Positions 36,585-48,110 of a DNA stretch of 64,000 nucleotides are shown piece by piece. The notes below the pieces were generated by a model. That model made no database searches. It saw nothing but the letters and a program-made list of their open reading frames with translations, and was not told the DNA's origin. The stretch comes from Trichoplax adhaerens (lineage: Eukaryota > Placozoa > Uniplacotomia > Trichoplacea > Trichoplacidae). The position numbers were made by a program, and so were the translations under genes. Within the stretch, counting starts at the first letter, position 1; every line of letters starts with the position of its first letter. Where the stretch lies: the NCBI RefSeq assembly GCF_000150275.1, contig NW_002060958.1, positions 265,782 through 329,781 on the forward strand, in the 5' to 3' direction.

Positions 36585-38207
36585 TTAGGGTGCTATCTCT
36601 TCTTCAACCCACCAGGCCGTAATCGAATTTTCATTCTTTGAACAACTAAACTGACGAGTACACTTGTTATAATTGCCAAATAAGTTATAAGTAATAGGTG
36701 CTCCTGCCGGAGAATCTGCAACACCACACTTATCGGCTTCATCCTTATTCGACATTTGGCCGAAACTAACTTTATCACATCGACTAGCGGCTTCGTCCAT
36801 ACTTAAATGAAAATGAATATCTTGCCTGCTATAGGCAGGCATCTTTCTATTAGCGACTGGTCTGTTCAGAGCTGACATAAAGAAGACAGGAACACAGTTA
36901 TCCATTCCATCATTTAGGCTAGGTGTTTCGAATAATGATTTCGCTATAGATGGAGTGCTTTTTAATTTCAGCACTTCATTTCCTAATATGCTATACTTAT
37001 TCTGCCCTGACGTGGTTACAGTGATGCACTGGGTGCACATAAACCTTCCTTTTGAGGTAATACTGACCATTTGACTTTTAGAGAGACGAAATAAATCAAA
37101 GGGAAATGCTACACCAGGAGATAAAATTCCAGTATTAGTGGGAGAATCAACATAGTAGCTATGAGCAATGCTTGAATGTAAGGAATTGTTCTTGCTATAG
37201 GACTCGAACATGGTTAAAATAGAGTTGCCAAGTTTACGACAAAAGGTCTGGAATGGTTTATCTTGATCGTCGTATAAAACTGCTGGTTTATCAACAAAAT
37301 TGCCTTCGTAGGATAAATCCATACAAGTTCTTGGTTTCGATACTACCGCACTCCTGACCTAATAAAATATAAGTAGTAAGAGTACTGTTAGCACCGATTT
37401 TAATTGACGAATAATTCGGTATTTTACGAAAAATGTTTATATGAAACCGGGCTGACAAGATTATCCGATAGTTTTTTAAGTTTGACGTAGAACGTTAATT
37501 CTATGATATATGTATCATCACTATTCAAATCAGATATAATTCTATGCCGTCATTTAGGATACCTTCAGTAAGTAATACCTATTAGATTTGTTTTATATAT
37601 TTGCTTAAGTTAAATCATGCGAATTAGTTGGTTTAAAAGGAGAACGTCTTTGGACTAATTGATCCACTACAGTTATTTTTATTCGTTTAGTAAAGACTGC
37701 TTGATCATTAACATTTCAAGAATCTATTAATATATATCAAAGATCTTCAGGTCAATCAAAACAACGATCATTTCTTACCTTGAACAATGTCAATATAGAA
37801 TTACGTACAAAACTGAAGTATGTTAATTTTATTACAATTCATGGCTGCGTATTTAAACTTGTTCAATTTTTACATTTACCGTAGAATAGATAAATGATAA
37901 AATCTTTAATCATAATTCGACCAAAGTATAGCCCCAATATGTATTAGCTTTCGTATCAGAATCTAGAAAATGAGCATAGTACTTCTAGGATAATTGCTTT
38001 ATGGACAAATTCTACTCGATGTCAGGCTGAGACATAAAACGATCTTGCTATGGCGAATTATCGCTTTAACTCACATTTACAAAGCTAATATGAATCTATA
38101 AAATAGCTAGAAACTGACTGGTTTTTAGAGTTTTATTAACGCAACATGCTTACCGATGAAATGCTAAATAGCAAAGAAAAACCAATGATAAGGGTAAAGA
38201 TCTTCAT
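36585..38207 (-). CDS. Secreted cysteine-containing protein, family not recognised
   Basis: Two minus-strand exons, 38207-38154 and 37358-36585, joined in phase 0, give 275 residues. The first exon is exactly a signal peptide (MKIFTLIIGFSLLFSISS); the mature part starts near VRSAVVSKPRTC. Nine cysteines are spread over the mature chain, including a close pair MCTQC, and there is no further membrane segment or obvious repeat. The protein ends ITAWWVEEEIAP. It is probably extracellular and disulfide-bonded. The second exon is a single 774-nt open frame, the longest uninterrupted coding exon in the window, which supports it being real. I do not recognise a domain and assign no function; a lineage-restricted secreted protein is the simplest reading. 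Additional exons cannot be excluded. Confidence 0.65.
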
Positions 38208-38701
38208 ATTGCGATAGAAATTTAATTTATTTTCCTAGATATAGAAAATTTAATTGTAGATGGTAAAGGCAGATCCTAATGTTAATCGCAAAGATCGTAT
38301 CTGATAGCTACTTTCAGGAAAGCACTAGCTTATATCGATCTAATCATTAACAATCACATAAATAAATCTTTAACGGTTACCGCATACAGGTACAATAATT
38401 CTTTGTTATACAATGTGGAAAATAATACTTGTTTTTTTATCACGCATTTTGCTGTAAATTATGTGTTTAGTATTTACGTCAGCAAATGATGGTAATCTGA
38501 TAGCATCGCCTAAATTAGACTTTTATTTATTAGGGCTTTATCTACTGAAGCTGATCTTATTTTATGTTCGATACTAGACAAGGATTGCGTTCTTTATTGC
38601 GTGACTAATTTCAAGGAAAGCATTCTATAGATATGACGATGTCAACAGATGCTCGAGAAGCAAGATTCAACAAGGCTCTCCTATTCTTCTAGATATTACG
38701 A

Positions 38702-38852
38702 TGAAAAGTTTATTCCAAGTGAAAATATTGTAAAAGATAGCTATTGAAAATAAATAATGTGACGCTGTCGTAGATTGTGAAAAGTCTATTCTAAGCCAAA
38801 ATATTCTAAAAATTACTATTTGAAATAAGTAATGTGAGGCTGTCGTAGATTG
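38702..38852. repeat. Tandem duplication, 2 x about 75 bp
   Basis: Units 38702-38777 and 38778-38852 share 'tgaaaagt.tattc.aag', 'aaaatatt' and the closing 'aatgtgacgctgtcgtagatt' (the second copy reads gtgaggctg). About 80% alike by eye. No gene is involved. Confidence 0.85.
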
Positions 38853-39891
38853 AATTATCGATATAGATCTGTTCTGAATATGGTGAAAAGAAAAAATCTC
38901 TGTTGCAGTGAAGCTATTTATGAATAATAAAGTCTGTTTATTCCAATAATTTCTACTCTGTATTGAGATGTGTAGTGTATTTAGATTGTGTTATAACTCT
39001 AGTGTATCATTCAATATCGGCATTTTAAATGATTCTTAAATATAGATACCTTTACGGTCTTACTACGCTACATTTAAATATAGCCTTGTTATATTGAGTT
39101 ATCTATAGCATTTCTATTCTTCGCTATTTTCTACAATCATTTACTATTGCATTAGCTATCGTGGTATATGGTATATTTAATTCTATAATCTTCTTCTCTA
39201 TGTGTGTACTAGCTCCTCCAACTATAACTATAAGCGATTTCTGTCTTAGATTTTGTTAGTTTCACTAATAGCAGAGTTAGTATTTCAAATATTAATTGTT
39301 GAAGGCAGTACACTGGTAACTGCAGTATCATATTGTACGCAGTTCTAGTCGACAATAAAGTATCCATTTTCTACTAAACTCTTTGTGCAATTGGGTGTGC
39401 TTCTGTGTGTGGCAATGATCTAAGTCCGCTACCGCTAACTCATCAAACCTTCCATCATTGTATCAATTTACTTGCCTCTAAAATGTCATAGTGAGTATAA
39501 AACAGCTACTATACCAGTAGCATCCGTAGGGACAAAAGCACTGTTGTAGCTTTTACTTTATGCTATCTTAGTATTGAAAAAGCAAATTTTATTCTATACT
39601 TTGGTCTGGACTGTCTGGACTATGGAAAATAAAGTAGAGGCTTTAATTGTGTTCATCCGCCCATTATGGTCGTAGCCCTCCCTGGTGAATTAATATTCAT
39701 AAAATTGTTCTTTGAATAACGGTAAATAATTCAAAGAAGTTACCTGTAATAGAAGAAAAGATTATACTAATGGAATATAAATAAAATTGTAAAGTACGCC
39801 TTACTGGTGCGTTAGCATTAGCGATAAGGCGGTTGCAGAAGAATTTTCGTCGCGCCTCGATGCTCAAGAGACGTCGCGACTTGATGCACTA

Positions 39892-40231
39892 GAGAGCAGA
39901 GCAGCTGTGAGTACGCAAGTTTCAGTCGATGACACAAGCTGAAAATGAAAATGCTGAACAGTCTCGGACTTGCAAATTGGAAAACAGTTTAATGCCTGCA
40001 AATACTTCTACTGTGAAATCCAGACCTACGAGTCTGTCATGATGGTACAGTGCACCATCAGAGAGCAGATCAACTGTGAGTACGCAAGTTTCAGTCGACG
40101 ACACTAGCTGAAAATGCTGAACAGTCTCGGACTTGCAAATTGGAAAACAGTTTAATGCCTGCAATTACTTCTACTGTGAAATCCAGACCTCGGATTGCTA
40201 GATGAGCCCGTCATGATGTTGATGCACCATC
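39892..40231. repeat. Tandem duplication, 2 x about 170 bp, high identity
   Basis: Units 39892-40060 and 40061-40231 share 'gtgagtacgcaagtttcagt', 'ctgaacagtctcggacttgc', 'aaattggaaaacagtttaat' and 'acttctactgtgaaatccag'. Identity looks above 90%. Small indels mark the ends ('aaaatgaaaatgctg' versus 'aaaatgctg'). The minus-strand open frame across it (39922-40164) is itself a product of the duplication. Confidence 0.9.
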
Positions 40232-40635
40232 AATTTTTATTTTGTACGCTGTACTAAGTAACTACCTTCTGATTCTGTTTCAAGAGAAGATTATTGATGT
40301 ATAGACTTGCAATATTTCTATCTATCCATATTCTAGTTGATAAACCAATTTTAACTTGTTTAAGAGAAATTTATTTTATACTGAGATAGAATAGGCTGAA
40401 CTATATTTAATCTGCCCCGAATCACGATCAAAAAACGAATCCATTATCTCCTTTATTAATTTGTAATCTGTCAATCCTTTATATTAATAACCAAATAAGC
40501 TATTCGAGCTATTGATGATAGCGCTATTCTCGTATAGCATTGAAAGCTTACTAAGTAATTTCACTTTTCCTATTGCGTTAGTCTATTTCGATTTTTAACT
40601 CATTACAATATCATTCTAACTGATTTAATCAAGAA

Positions 40636-40872
40636 ATGCTCAATTTGTATGAGTTTATTGCCTATACTCCCATTGAAACATGGGCGTACTTGGTGATTAT
40701 AGCTATATCCATACTAACGCTATTCATAGTATTAAAAGCGTTATGAAAGAAATTTGCGATCGAATTGTGCGTCCGCTATAATTGTGGTAACTTTGTTGAC
40801 GAATCTGCTGGCCACATTTGGCCTTGCAAACGAATCGATTTCTTCAAGAGCATCTTTTCTGATCAGAATTGA
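40636..40872 (+). other. Small hydrophobic ORF with an in-frame TGA, then an open frame
   Basis: ATG at 40636 (G at -3) opens 36 codons whose product has a strongly hydrophobic helix (YLVIIAISILTLFIVL) and ends LKAL at a TGA (40744-40746). The same frame continues open for another 41 codons to a second TGA at 40870. That part begins KKFAIELC and contains three Cys and one Trp. It could be a micropeptide gene, a selenocysteine or readthrough codon, a decayed gene with a nonsense mutation, or chance. In AT-rich DNA of this length chance is quite possible. No family is recognised. Confidence 0.25.
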
Positions 40873-41565
40873 TGGGTGTCGTAGTCGATAATCAATTAAT
40901 TATCGTCTTGCTAACAGACACATTGGAACTAATTCTCTATAGTCTGTAATACTAATAGGCTGTAAAACTGATTCGTTCTATTCTTGTCGTTTGCAATAAT
41001 AAACTAAAACTTAGACGTAGATGAGACAAATCCTTCCGTATCGCCATGCAATAGTCATCGGCTTGTAGAAGTCTTATTAAGAAAAAAATCCGAACGGCAT
41101 AATTTAAACTGTAAATACCTATCACGTAAGATTTGAAATTGATTACTATGACCGCGATCACTATAATCTATTAGATTGATGAGATATTTCATACTGCTGC
41201 GCGTAATCGCTACAATGTCGAAGTAACTCTTAACGTGTTATTAATAATCCAGTGGTAACAACGTTAAGTCATGCCTACAGGGATGTGTATAGTATGATCT
41301 ACACTATATGGATTGACTGAATCCAGCGATAACTTGCTACAAAATGCAGAGAAATAGACAAGTATCATGAGCTTATAGCATTCTTAAGATGCAGCTAGGT
41401 TACTAAGTAATTAGCGCAGTGTGTTTCGAAGTAAATAGACATGCCGTACATGCTATCAGTGTTGGCACGTCCTCGATTTATTCGTCTAATGTTAGCGAGT
41501 AATGGAGATCGATGCAGCTATCATCCATCATTGTAAAGATACTCCTCTTTAATGATCTTGACAGG

Positions 41566-41625
41566 TTAAGAGATGACTGATTCTTATTAAGATTAACCTA
41601 CATAAATAAGGAATCTTGAGGTTTT
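41566..41625 (+). other. SECIS-like hairpin (speculative)
   Basis: ATGA at 41573-41576 is followed after 12 nt by AA at the start of a loop (41589). The stem 'gattcttatt' pairs with 'aataaggaatc' with one bulged base, and GA at 41618-41619 faces the ATGA. Spacing fits the eukaryotic SECIS plan (ATGA, 11-13 nt stem, AA, GA), but two mismatched pairs sit just above the quartet. It lies about 0.7 kb downstream of the TGA-interrupted ORF. Chance similarity is likely enough that it should be tested before use. Confidence 0.18.
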
Positions 41626-42242
41626 AATGACGCACATAATTTAGGTTGTATATATATACAGTATGGGAAGGAATTGGCAACCGTTTAACTACTGTATGAA
41701 CTCAAAGTGAAGTTAAAATGGTGGATTTAATACGAAACAACGTCGTATCCATCTACGACTCAAAATTTTATCTTCACTCATTGGTATGTTTGTACAGTAA
41801 TTATATTAGAAATATACTGGTAACACTATAGTGAAACTTTAACGTTGCATCGGCATGTGTAGTGCTAGTGAACCCTTCTTGACCACGTTATTCTAGATTT
41901 TGATTTTTTCTGCAGTAGGGCATAAGGAGTTGATTAAACTGCTGTTAAGTAGTTACATTATTTATTTCGGACTGTGTTTAATGATATGCGTTACCTTTCA
42001 ACATTCATTGATGTCTATCACATGCATAGTTTATAATGTTTTAATTCAGAAATACTAGACCATGTGTATACTCTTCGCAACTAAGCTATGGCTATAGCCA
42101 ATTTGTCATGTTGCGTTAGTAGTACTATAATATTAAAATGGTGCTAAAAAGGTAGGTCATGATTGCTAATTTTAGCTTATAGATTGAGGAAAATTAAAAA
42201 AAAGTCCTAAAATAACTGGATGGACTATAAATGTGTTCATGC

Positions 42243-42313
42243 TTTAAATGCTTAGAATAACATAGTACAAATTTAAATGCTTAGAATAACATAGTATAAA
42301 TTTTTTTTTTTTT
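42243..42313. repeat. 29-bp direct repeat followed by a poly-T run
   Basis: Two adjacent 29-bp copies (42243-42271 and 42272-42300) of 'tttaaatgcttagaataaca' plus 'tagta.aaa' differ by a single base (c/t). They are followed directly by 13 T. The near identity suggests a recent slippage duplication. Confidence 0.9.
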
Positions 42314-43690
42314 AATTTAGAAGCACTGTAAGTCCTAAACATGGAGGGACTCTCGTTGCCGTACTTAATGGATAAATTATATATTAGGAGGATCTATGCA
42401 ATCTAGATATGATGATGGATTCTGTAAATGAATGGTAATGTTATGATAGCGTACTTATCAAGAACAGGTTAGTTAACATCTAAATTACAAGAGGATTATA
42501 TACTATGCGATGGAAATAGTACCATTGAATCATCAAGAAAACGTGGTAAGTTTTTGCCGTGGTGCTCCAAAGTAAAAAGTTAAATCAATAACTACGTTTA
42601 TGAGAACAGGTTCGATGTGATGCAGAAATATCATGATATTGAATTACTCGCAAGTGTATATAAGATTGGTACTATTTTATTTACGTTGGCCTCATAGCAC
42701 ATATTTAGGCCAAGGGTGTATTCGCAAAGGCATACCTCGTGTTGTGGAATTTATGCTTAAAATACCAGTCTTGTTAAAGCAGAGTATTACTAGCACTGTA
42801 TTCTAACAAAATAGAGAGGAAATTACAGCGTAGTACTACTTGGTATAAGCAAAGTTGCTGCTGATCAAGATGTCAGTTTTACAATGTATTTACGTCATCT
42901 TAAGAATGAATTAATTTACAGTAAATCGTTTTAGATAAGTACTGCATTAAAGTGTTGGTAATTTTTTCCGTTAATCAATTATAGAATTGGCTACAGACAA
43001 ATTTCATCGTCCGACTATAGTCTAGCGATAAAGAGAACATTGTACGGTTTTACTTTATTTAATTTTAAATGGTGTATTGTAACTGGATAAGAATGGTACT
43101 GCAAGCGAGCAGATTGTAACAGCAAGTGGCATAAAATGCTTCTGCTGAAAATGTTATTCCATTGGTTTATCTATTACTATTATAGACTAGCTTACACGGA
43201 CCTTTTTAAATATTGTAATAAAAGGAGATTTTTATCTTCAATTTGTAGGTCTAACTTTATTGTGGTTTAGTAAACTTATCCAGAATAAGATATAGTCTGC
43301 CGCATTACAGGATGGTTTAGGAGGTTTCGGTGCGGATTTTACTTTATTTATGTCTGCCTACAGCTTGTATTAGCCTTAACAAAGGCCTGTTATGGTAGCA
43401 CCGGCCATAGCAGAGGCTTATGTGATATTTCCATCATGTTCCTACGCATCAATCATTACTAGAACAACATATCTGTCACAAGCTGGTTTACAATGCAACA
43501 CGAGATCTTACTGTAGAGAACTAGTTAACGTTTAGACTAGTCTAATATAATACTGAATACCGTAGTTGAACCTTAATGACAACCTCAGTAGCACACCTTA
43601 GTTGGCTTAAGTTATAATAAAGCTTTATTAAACACAGTGAAGACCTTGACAACCAAGACTAACATAGACTCCAGTCAGTGACACTAATGT

Positions 43691-43943
43691 CATTTTTGAT
43701 GTTTCATGTTCAGCTAATTTTGCGATGAGATCTGTCATTTGCGAGAGCAATCTGGATTACATACCCGTGACCTATGATGATATCGTGATTTCAGCAAATT
43801 CATTCATTACAAGAACATGATTTTTGATTTTTCATGTTCAGTTAATTTTACGATAAGTTCTATCGTTGGCGAGTGGTCTTGATTATCGGTATAGTATATA
43901 AATATATAGCGAGAGATACGAGGATGTCGTGATTTCAGCAAAT
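43691..43943. repeat. Diverged tandem duplication, 110 and 127 bp
   Basis: Units 43691-43800 and 43817-43943 share 'tttttgat.tttcatgttca', 'taattttgcgat' (second copy taattttacgat), 'ggcgag' and the closing 'tcgtgatttcagcaaat'. They differ by substitutions and an 'aaatatatagcgagag' insertion in the second unit. Confidence 0.8.
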
Positions 43944-44264
43944 GCCAGTGGAGATGTGTTTTGAAGGTGTAATCATAGTAACGTAAACTAAAGCTTTACT
44001 GTCATGTCGCTCTTGCAGATAAAAGTCATATCATTGGATGCAGTATTTTTGACTGTATTTGATAGTATTAATAAGAGTAACCATCTGGTAAGATTATTTC
44101 GGTTATCGTCTAACTGATCGCTTTACCAAGGCAGCTTTGGCCGTAGAAGATTCCATTTCAACTCGTCACTCCTAAGCCACCTCGTAGTCAAGGTGCAGCA
44201 GTATGGCAGTTGATGTTTTGCTTCTTCCCCGACTACAAGCCAATATGGCGTTCCCTGCCCGTGT

Positions 44265-44335
44265 GTGTTCAGTGTACAGTGCACAGTCCAGTACTGTACA
44301 CTCAATGTACTGTACACTGTAGACTGTTCAGGATA
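44265..44335. repeat. GTAC-type palindromic motif cluster in the gene-poor spacer
   Basis: 'cagtgtacagtgcacagtcc', 'agtactgtacactcaatgta' and 'ctgtacactgtagactgttc' follow one another. This is the same motif family as in the other divergent spacers. Open frames crossing it on both strands (44123-44674) are low-complexity artefacts. Confidence 0.8.
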
Positions 44336-44476
44336 TCGTTTGTACGTCATGCTTATCATGGCATGGTGACGTGTCGTGGCACGTACGGCGTACTTCACGT
44401 TCAATAAAAGTGAAGTCAGGTGTAGTACGTGCTTGCATGGACACCTCAGCCCATCCTCGACTCCATTGTTGGTGGT

Positions 44477-44510
44477 CCACCACCACCACCACCACCACCA
44501 CCACCACCAG
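44477..44510. repeat. (CCA)11 trinucleotide repeat
   Basis: Eleven consecutive CCA units, preceded by 'ttggtggt', which can pair back onto the array. A C-run (44538-44547) follows within 40 bp. It generates poly-Pro and poly-Trp frames that are not genes. Confidence 0.95.
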
Positions 44511-47500
44511 GGTTGTCGCAACCCTCGGTCAGACCATACAACGGTCTTCCGATAGAACCCCCCCCCCTCCCCTCTTGCGGACTGGCTGGAGTTAGCGGTA
44601 CAGTAGACTACTACAGTATAGAGAAATCAGTGCTTGGGCATTTCGTATTAGGAGAAAGGCAAGAAGCTGCCTGACGACGTTGGTATTGGATCATCGATCC
44701 ATCAAGCAATATTAAGTGGAAAATTTCAATATGGAGGGTAAAGTTATTCTTCAATCTTGCAAGTTATTCTTTCTTTCATGACAGTCGATCGAATGGGTTA
44801 ATTCATGGATAGATTGTACTACTACCGGCGGTAGATGGATGCTCGTTGTTCTCCATCATTTCTTCTACTGAGTGACAATAGATGAATAAGTCGTAGTAAA
44901 CACAATTTTGCACGTCTTGAGCTCTTGCCATTTCTATTCATGTAGAATACTGTAGAGAGGATCAGTTTGATTCTAGTATGGACTTGACAAGTTATCATCC
45001 ATCATGCTTATGCAATGGATGAAAATGTTCAATCGACTTCGATACAACTGTCTGCATAGCTTGATTGAAATGAATTATTAACGTTAACAAGCTATTGACA
45101 ATTCAAAGGTACAATTTGAATCCGCCCATCTTTTCATGGCTGCTGCATCATTAATCGATAGCACTTGCAATGCCTGTGCTGATCTATATCATGTATCATC
45201 AAATGGAGAATTTCGTCATAGCTATACTCTACATTATTGTATAGGAGGATCATGGATCATTGATTTCCTTCTTTGAATGGTTATTCTCTTTTCTACTGAT
45301 TTCTCCGCAACTACAATTGCTACTTTGCCGCTGACCGAAGACGTTCCACTTTTACTGTTAATTTCGACTCTGAGAATTGCATTTGTCCAAAATAATATGC
45401 AGCACGATATTGATCATCAAGCCTTAACTTGAGTTCAGTACTTATAAAATGGATGCAATATCCAATCGTCTATTCATCTATCTAGGTAGTTCAAAGCCAT
45501 CATTACGGCCTGCAAAAGTAGTTCTCTTCATCAAGTGTGCAGTATCTACTGCGCGATTAGAGAATTTTCATGGTTAGATATCGTTGGTCACAGCATTTTC
45601 TTTTTACCTGGAGTAATCGTTACTATTCCATGCCAAATCATGGACTGTTCATGGTAACAGACATACTAATGATCTTCCTTGATCACAAGTTGTGTTAGAC
45701 GCTGTGAATAAATGCATGCAAATTTAACCTTCTCATTCTTTTTTTTTGTATAATCAACTATTGTAGCATTCCTGGCAACACCCAGATATTTTCTCATGAT
45801 ACTTTACATCATTTTATTTTGACTCACATGGTATAGTCAATAAGTCGATTGCTACTGCACTGTCACTGTTATGATTACTATACGTTGATCGTTGCCAACT
45901 ACTGCCTGAATTCATAATAAGTTTTGGCCTCACTTATTACACATCTCCCATTTTAATATGCCTTGTATCAAATGGATTATTTCCCAATGCGAATTATTTT
46001 GACGATTTGAATGTATCCTTCACGTTTGAAATCTTCTTCTTAACGCAACTCATACTAGCTTACTTATGACCTTTGTACTCTATATCAAGCTGATCGGTTG
46101 AATTGTTTCTTCTACATTCAACGATGCTATAGCAAAAAGGATGGAATATCAACAAATTTACCAATATGCTATCCACCCTGACCTGAATGACTTTCCCTTG
46201 AATTGTACTCGACCCTACAACAGCAATTAAATTAATTTTCCGTTACAATGGCCAGATGTTCATTATAGATGCCTGTTGTAACGATTCAATGAAACAGAAA
46301 AATTTCAGTTTCTTTATTAATCTATCTACAAATGAAACGATTCCACAACCATTGTACTATTTATTTTTTTAATCTTCTATTACATTTTTGAAAGACACCA
46401 ATTAAAATATTGTTTACGCTGGCGGAGAAGAACATCATTCGTAGACATTGGTCTGATTTCAACACCGACGTGAGGTCTTGATATAGTGCAACAATCGTTA
46501 TTATTGACGCTTTTAAGAACTGTTTATTGAATTTATTTTGAAATGTGAATGCCTATGATGGCCTTTAATTGGACTACGCAGTCGATATAGCGTTATGGGA
46601 GGAAAGGGGGTGGGAAGGGGAGGGGAAATAATACGATCTGCTAGAGCAATTTCCTTCCTTCTTGTCGTGATCGTCTCAGGTGGGCTTAACTGATGTTCAC
46701 TGAGTCAAACATCGTAAACACAAATTTCATTCCATCCGTAAAAATAAGTCGACTAATCTCGTTGATAACCTTCGTTATATTATGCGATAATTGATTTATT
46801 ATTATAATAACTCTTACATGCAGCGGAAGCACTTGTGCACTATTTGAGAATGAATGGCTGTTTTTGGCCACCGTAAGATTAATCAATCCAAAGTTGCCAA
46901 TAGTAATTATACGTACGATGGGTTCACTTTATTAGTTCTTGTTTTAAAATACTACATAGCATATCATTGAAATTTGTAAACCTTATGCATTCAACGATCA
47001 AAGTCTTTTGATTGGTAAATTACAATTTATTGACTACGGAAATTGCATGATAGCATGATTGACACATTTTCTTCGTAGAATTCTTGACGTCCTTGTAATT
47101 ACATAGATGGCGATTCTGACTGCAGTTTAACACTATTTCATTTCCAGCTGTACTCGTACGGCATGCCACGCCAATGTAATTCATCATCGGATAGTTTTAT
47201 GTCATAGCAATGATTTCATCATGACTTACTGTATTTCAAGATTTTTCACATTCTTTTAATACGGAGAGATGCGTTTTATATCCTATCATGTGGATGATTG
47301 ACTTAGCTATACCGTATGCCTAACCGCAAGCGATTATCATGATCAGTGATTATAGATAAACATATTCACATCAGGTGAATCAAACGCTTCCTAAAGCCAT
47401 AATAGATGATACAGTATAATGCAACCAGGGGCCTTTACATTTCCAGATACTTTAGATGGTAAATCATATAATTCCTTGTAAATACTTCAATGAGTAATAA

Positions 47501-48110
47501 TTTTAATTTGCTTGATTTTATTCTTTCATATCTACAATATAATAATATCTGTAAAGTATTGGTTGCCTAAACTGTAAACGACGCACGTTAGCTGCAGCCT
47601 AAGATAAACAATTGTGATTCCTGAAAGTTTTAATGTGCAATACCATAAGGGAAAATATGACCTAAAATGATATTCAACTGCGACTTTTAATTGCAAAGGA
47701 ATGAGTGATGAATCTGTTGTAATAATCACACATAATTTCATGCCAGGTACTATCCCATTTTGTTGAAATCTTTACAAAGTCTTGTTAGATCATGTATCTT
47801 TGATCAAAATTTGCTAGCTTAGTTAATAATTACTACACTTTATAAAGAAATATATCCATATTAAATTAAGATCTTGTTATGCAAATCGAACATTTCCCCT
47901 AGACAACAAGTGTTATGATATTGATATCAGCCATATTTGTATGTATCTATCAACTAAAGGAAATACCAAATGGATATTAAACCATTCCTCTTGTTGTAAT
48001 TTTGAATCATTGATGTCAATATCTTTGTTCGAGATTACTTATGCCCTTAAGTATGATTATCATGACTTATAACTTTATTATTTTGCCTCCTAGAGAGTGG
48101 AAATACTAGT

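Larger units (their letters stand above)
38208..48110. other. 9.9 kb gene-poor spacer (divergent: secreted protein to uridine phosphorylase)
   Basis: The largest gene-free stretch of the window. No exon chain or family resemblance was found on either strand. It contains several local duplications, a GTAC motif cluster near 44270-44330, homopolymer and trinucleotide tracts (listed separately), and one small interrupted ORF of possible interest (40636-40872). The open frames at 40952-41161, 46686-46886 and 47532-47741 look like chance. Base composition near 45000-47900 is slightly more T-rich on the plus strand. A lineage-specific or non-coding gene could be missed here. Confidence 0.5.

Noticed and set aside
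44123-44674. Poly-Pro (plus) and poly-Trp (minus) containing ORFs
   Set aside because: Produced by the (CCA)11 tract and C-run; flanking residues are GTAC repeat translation.
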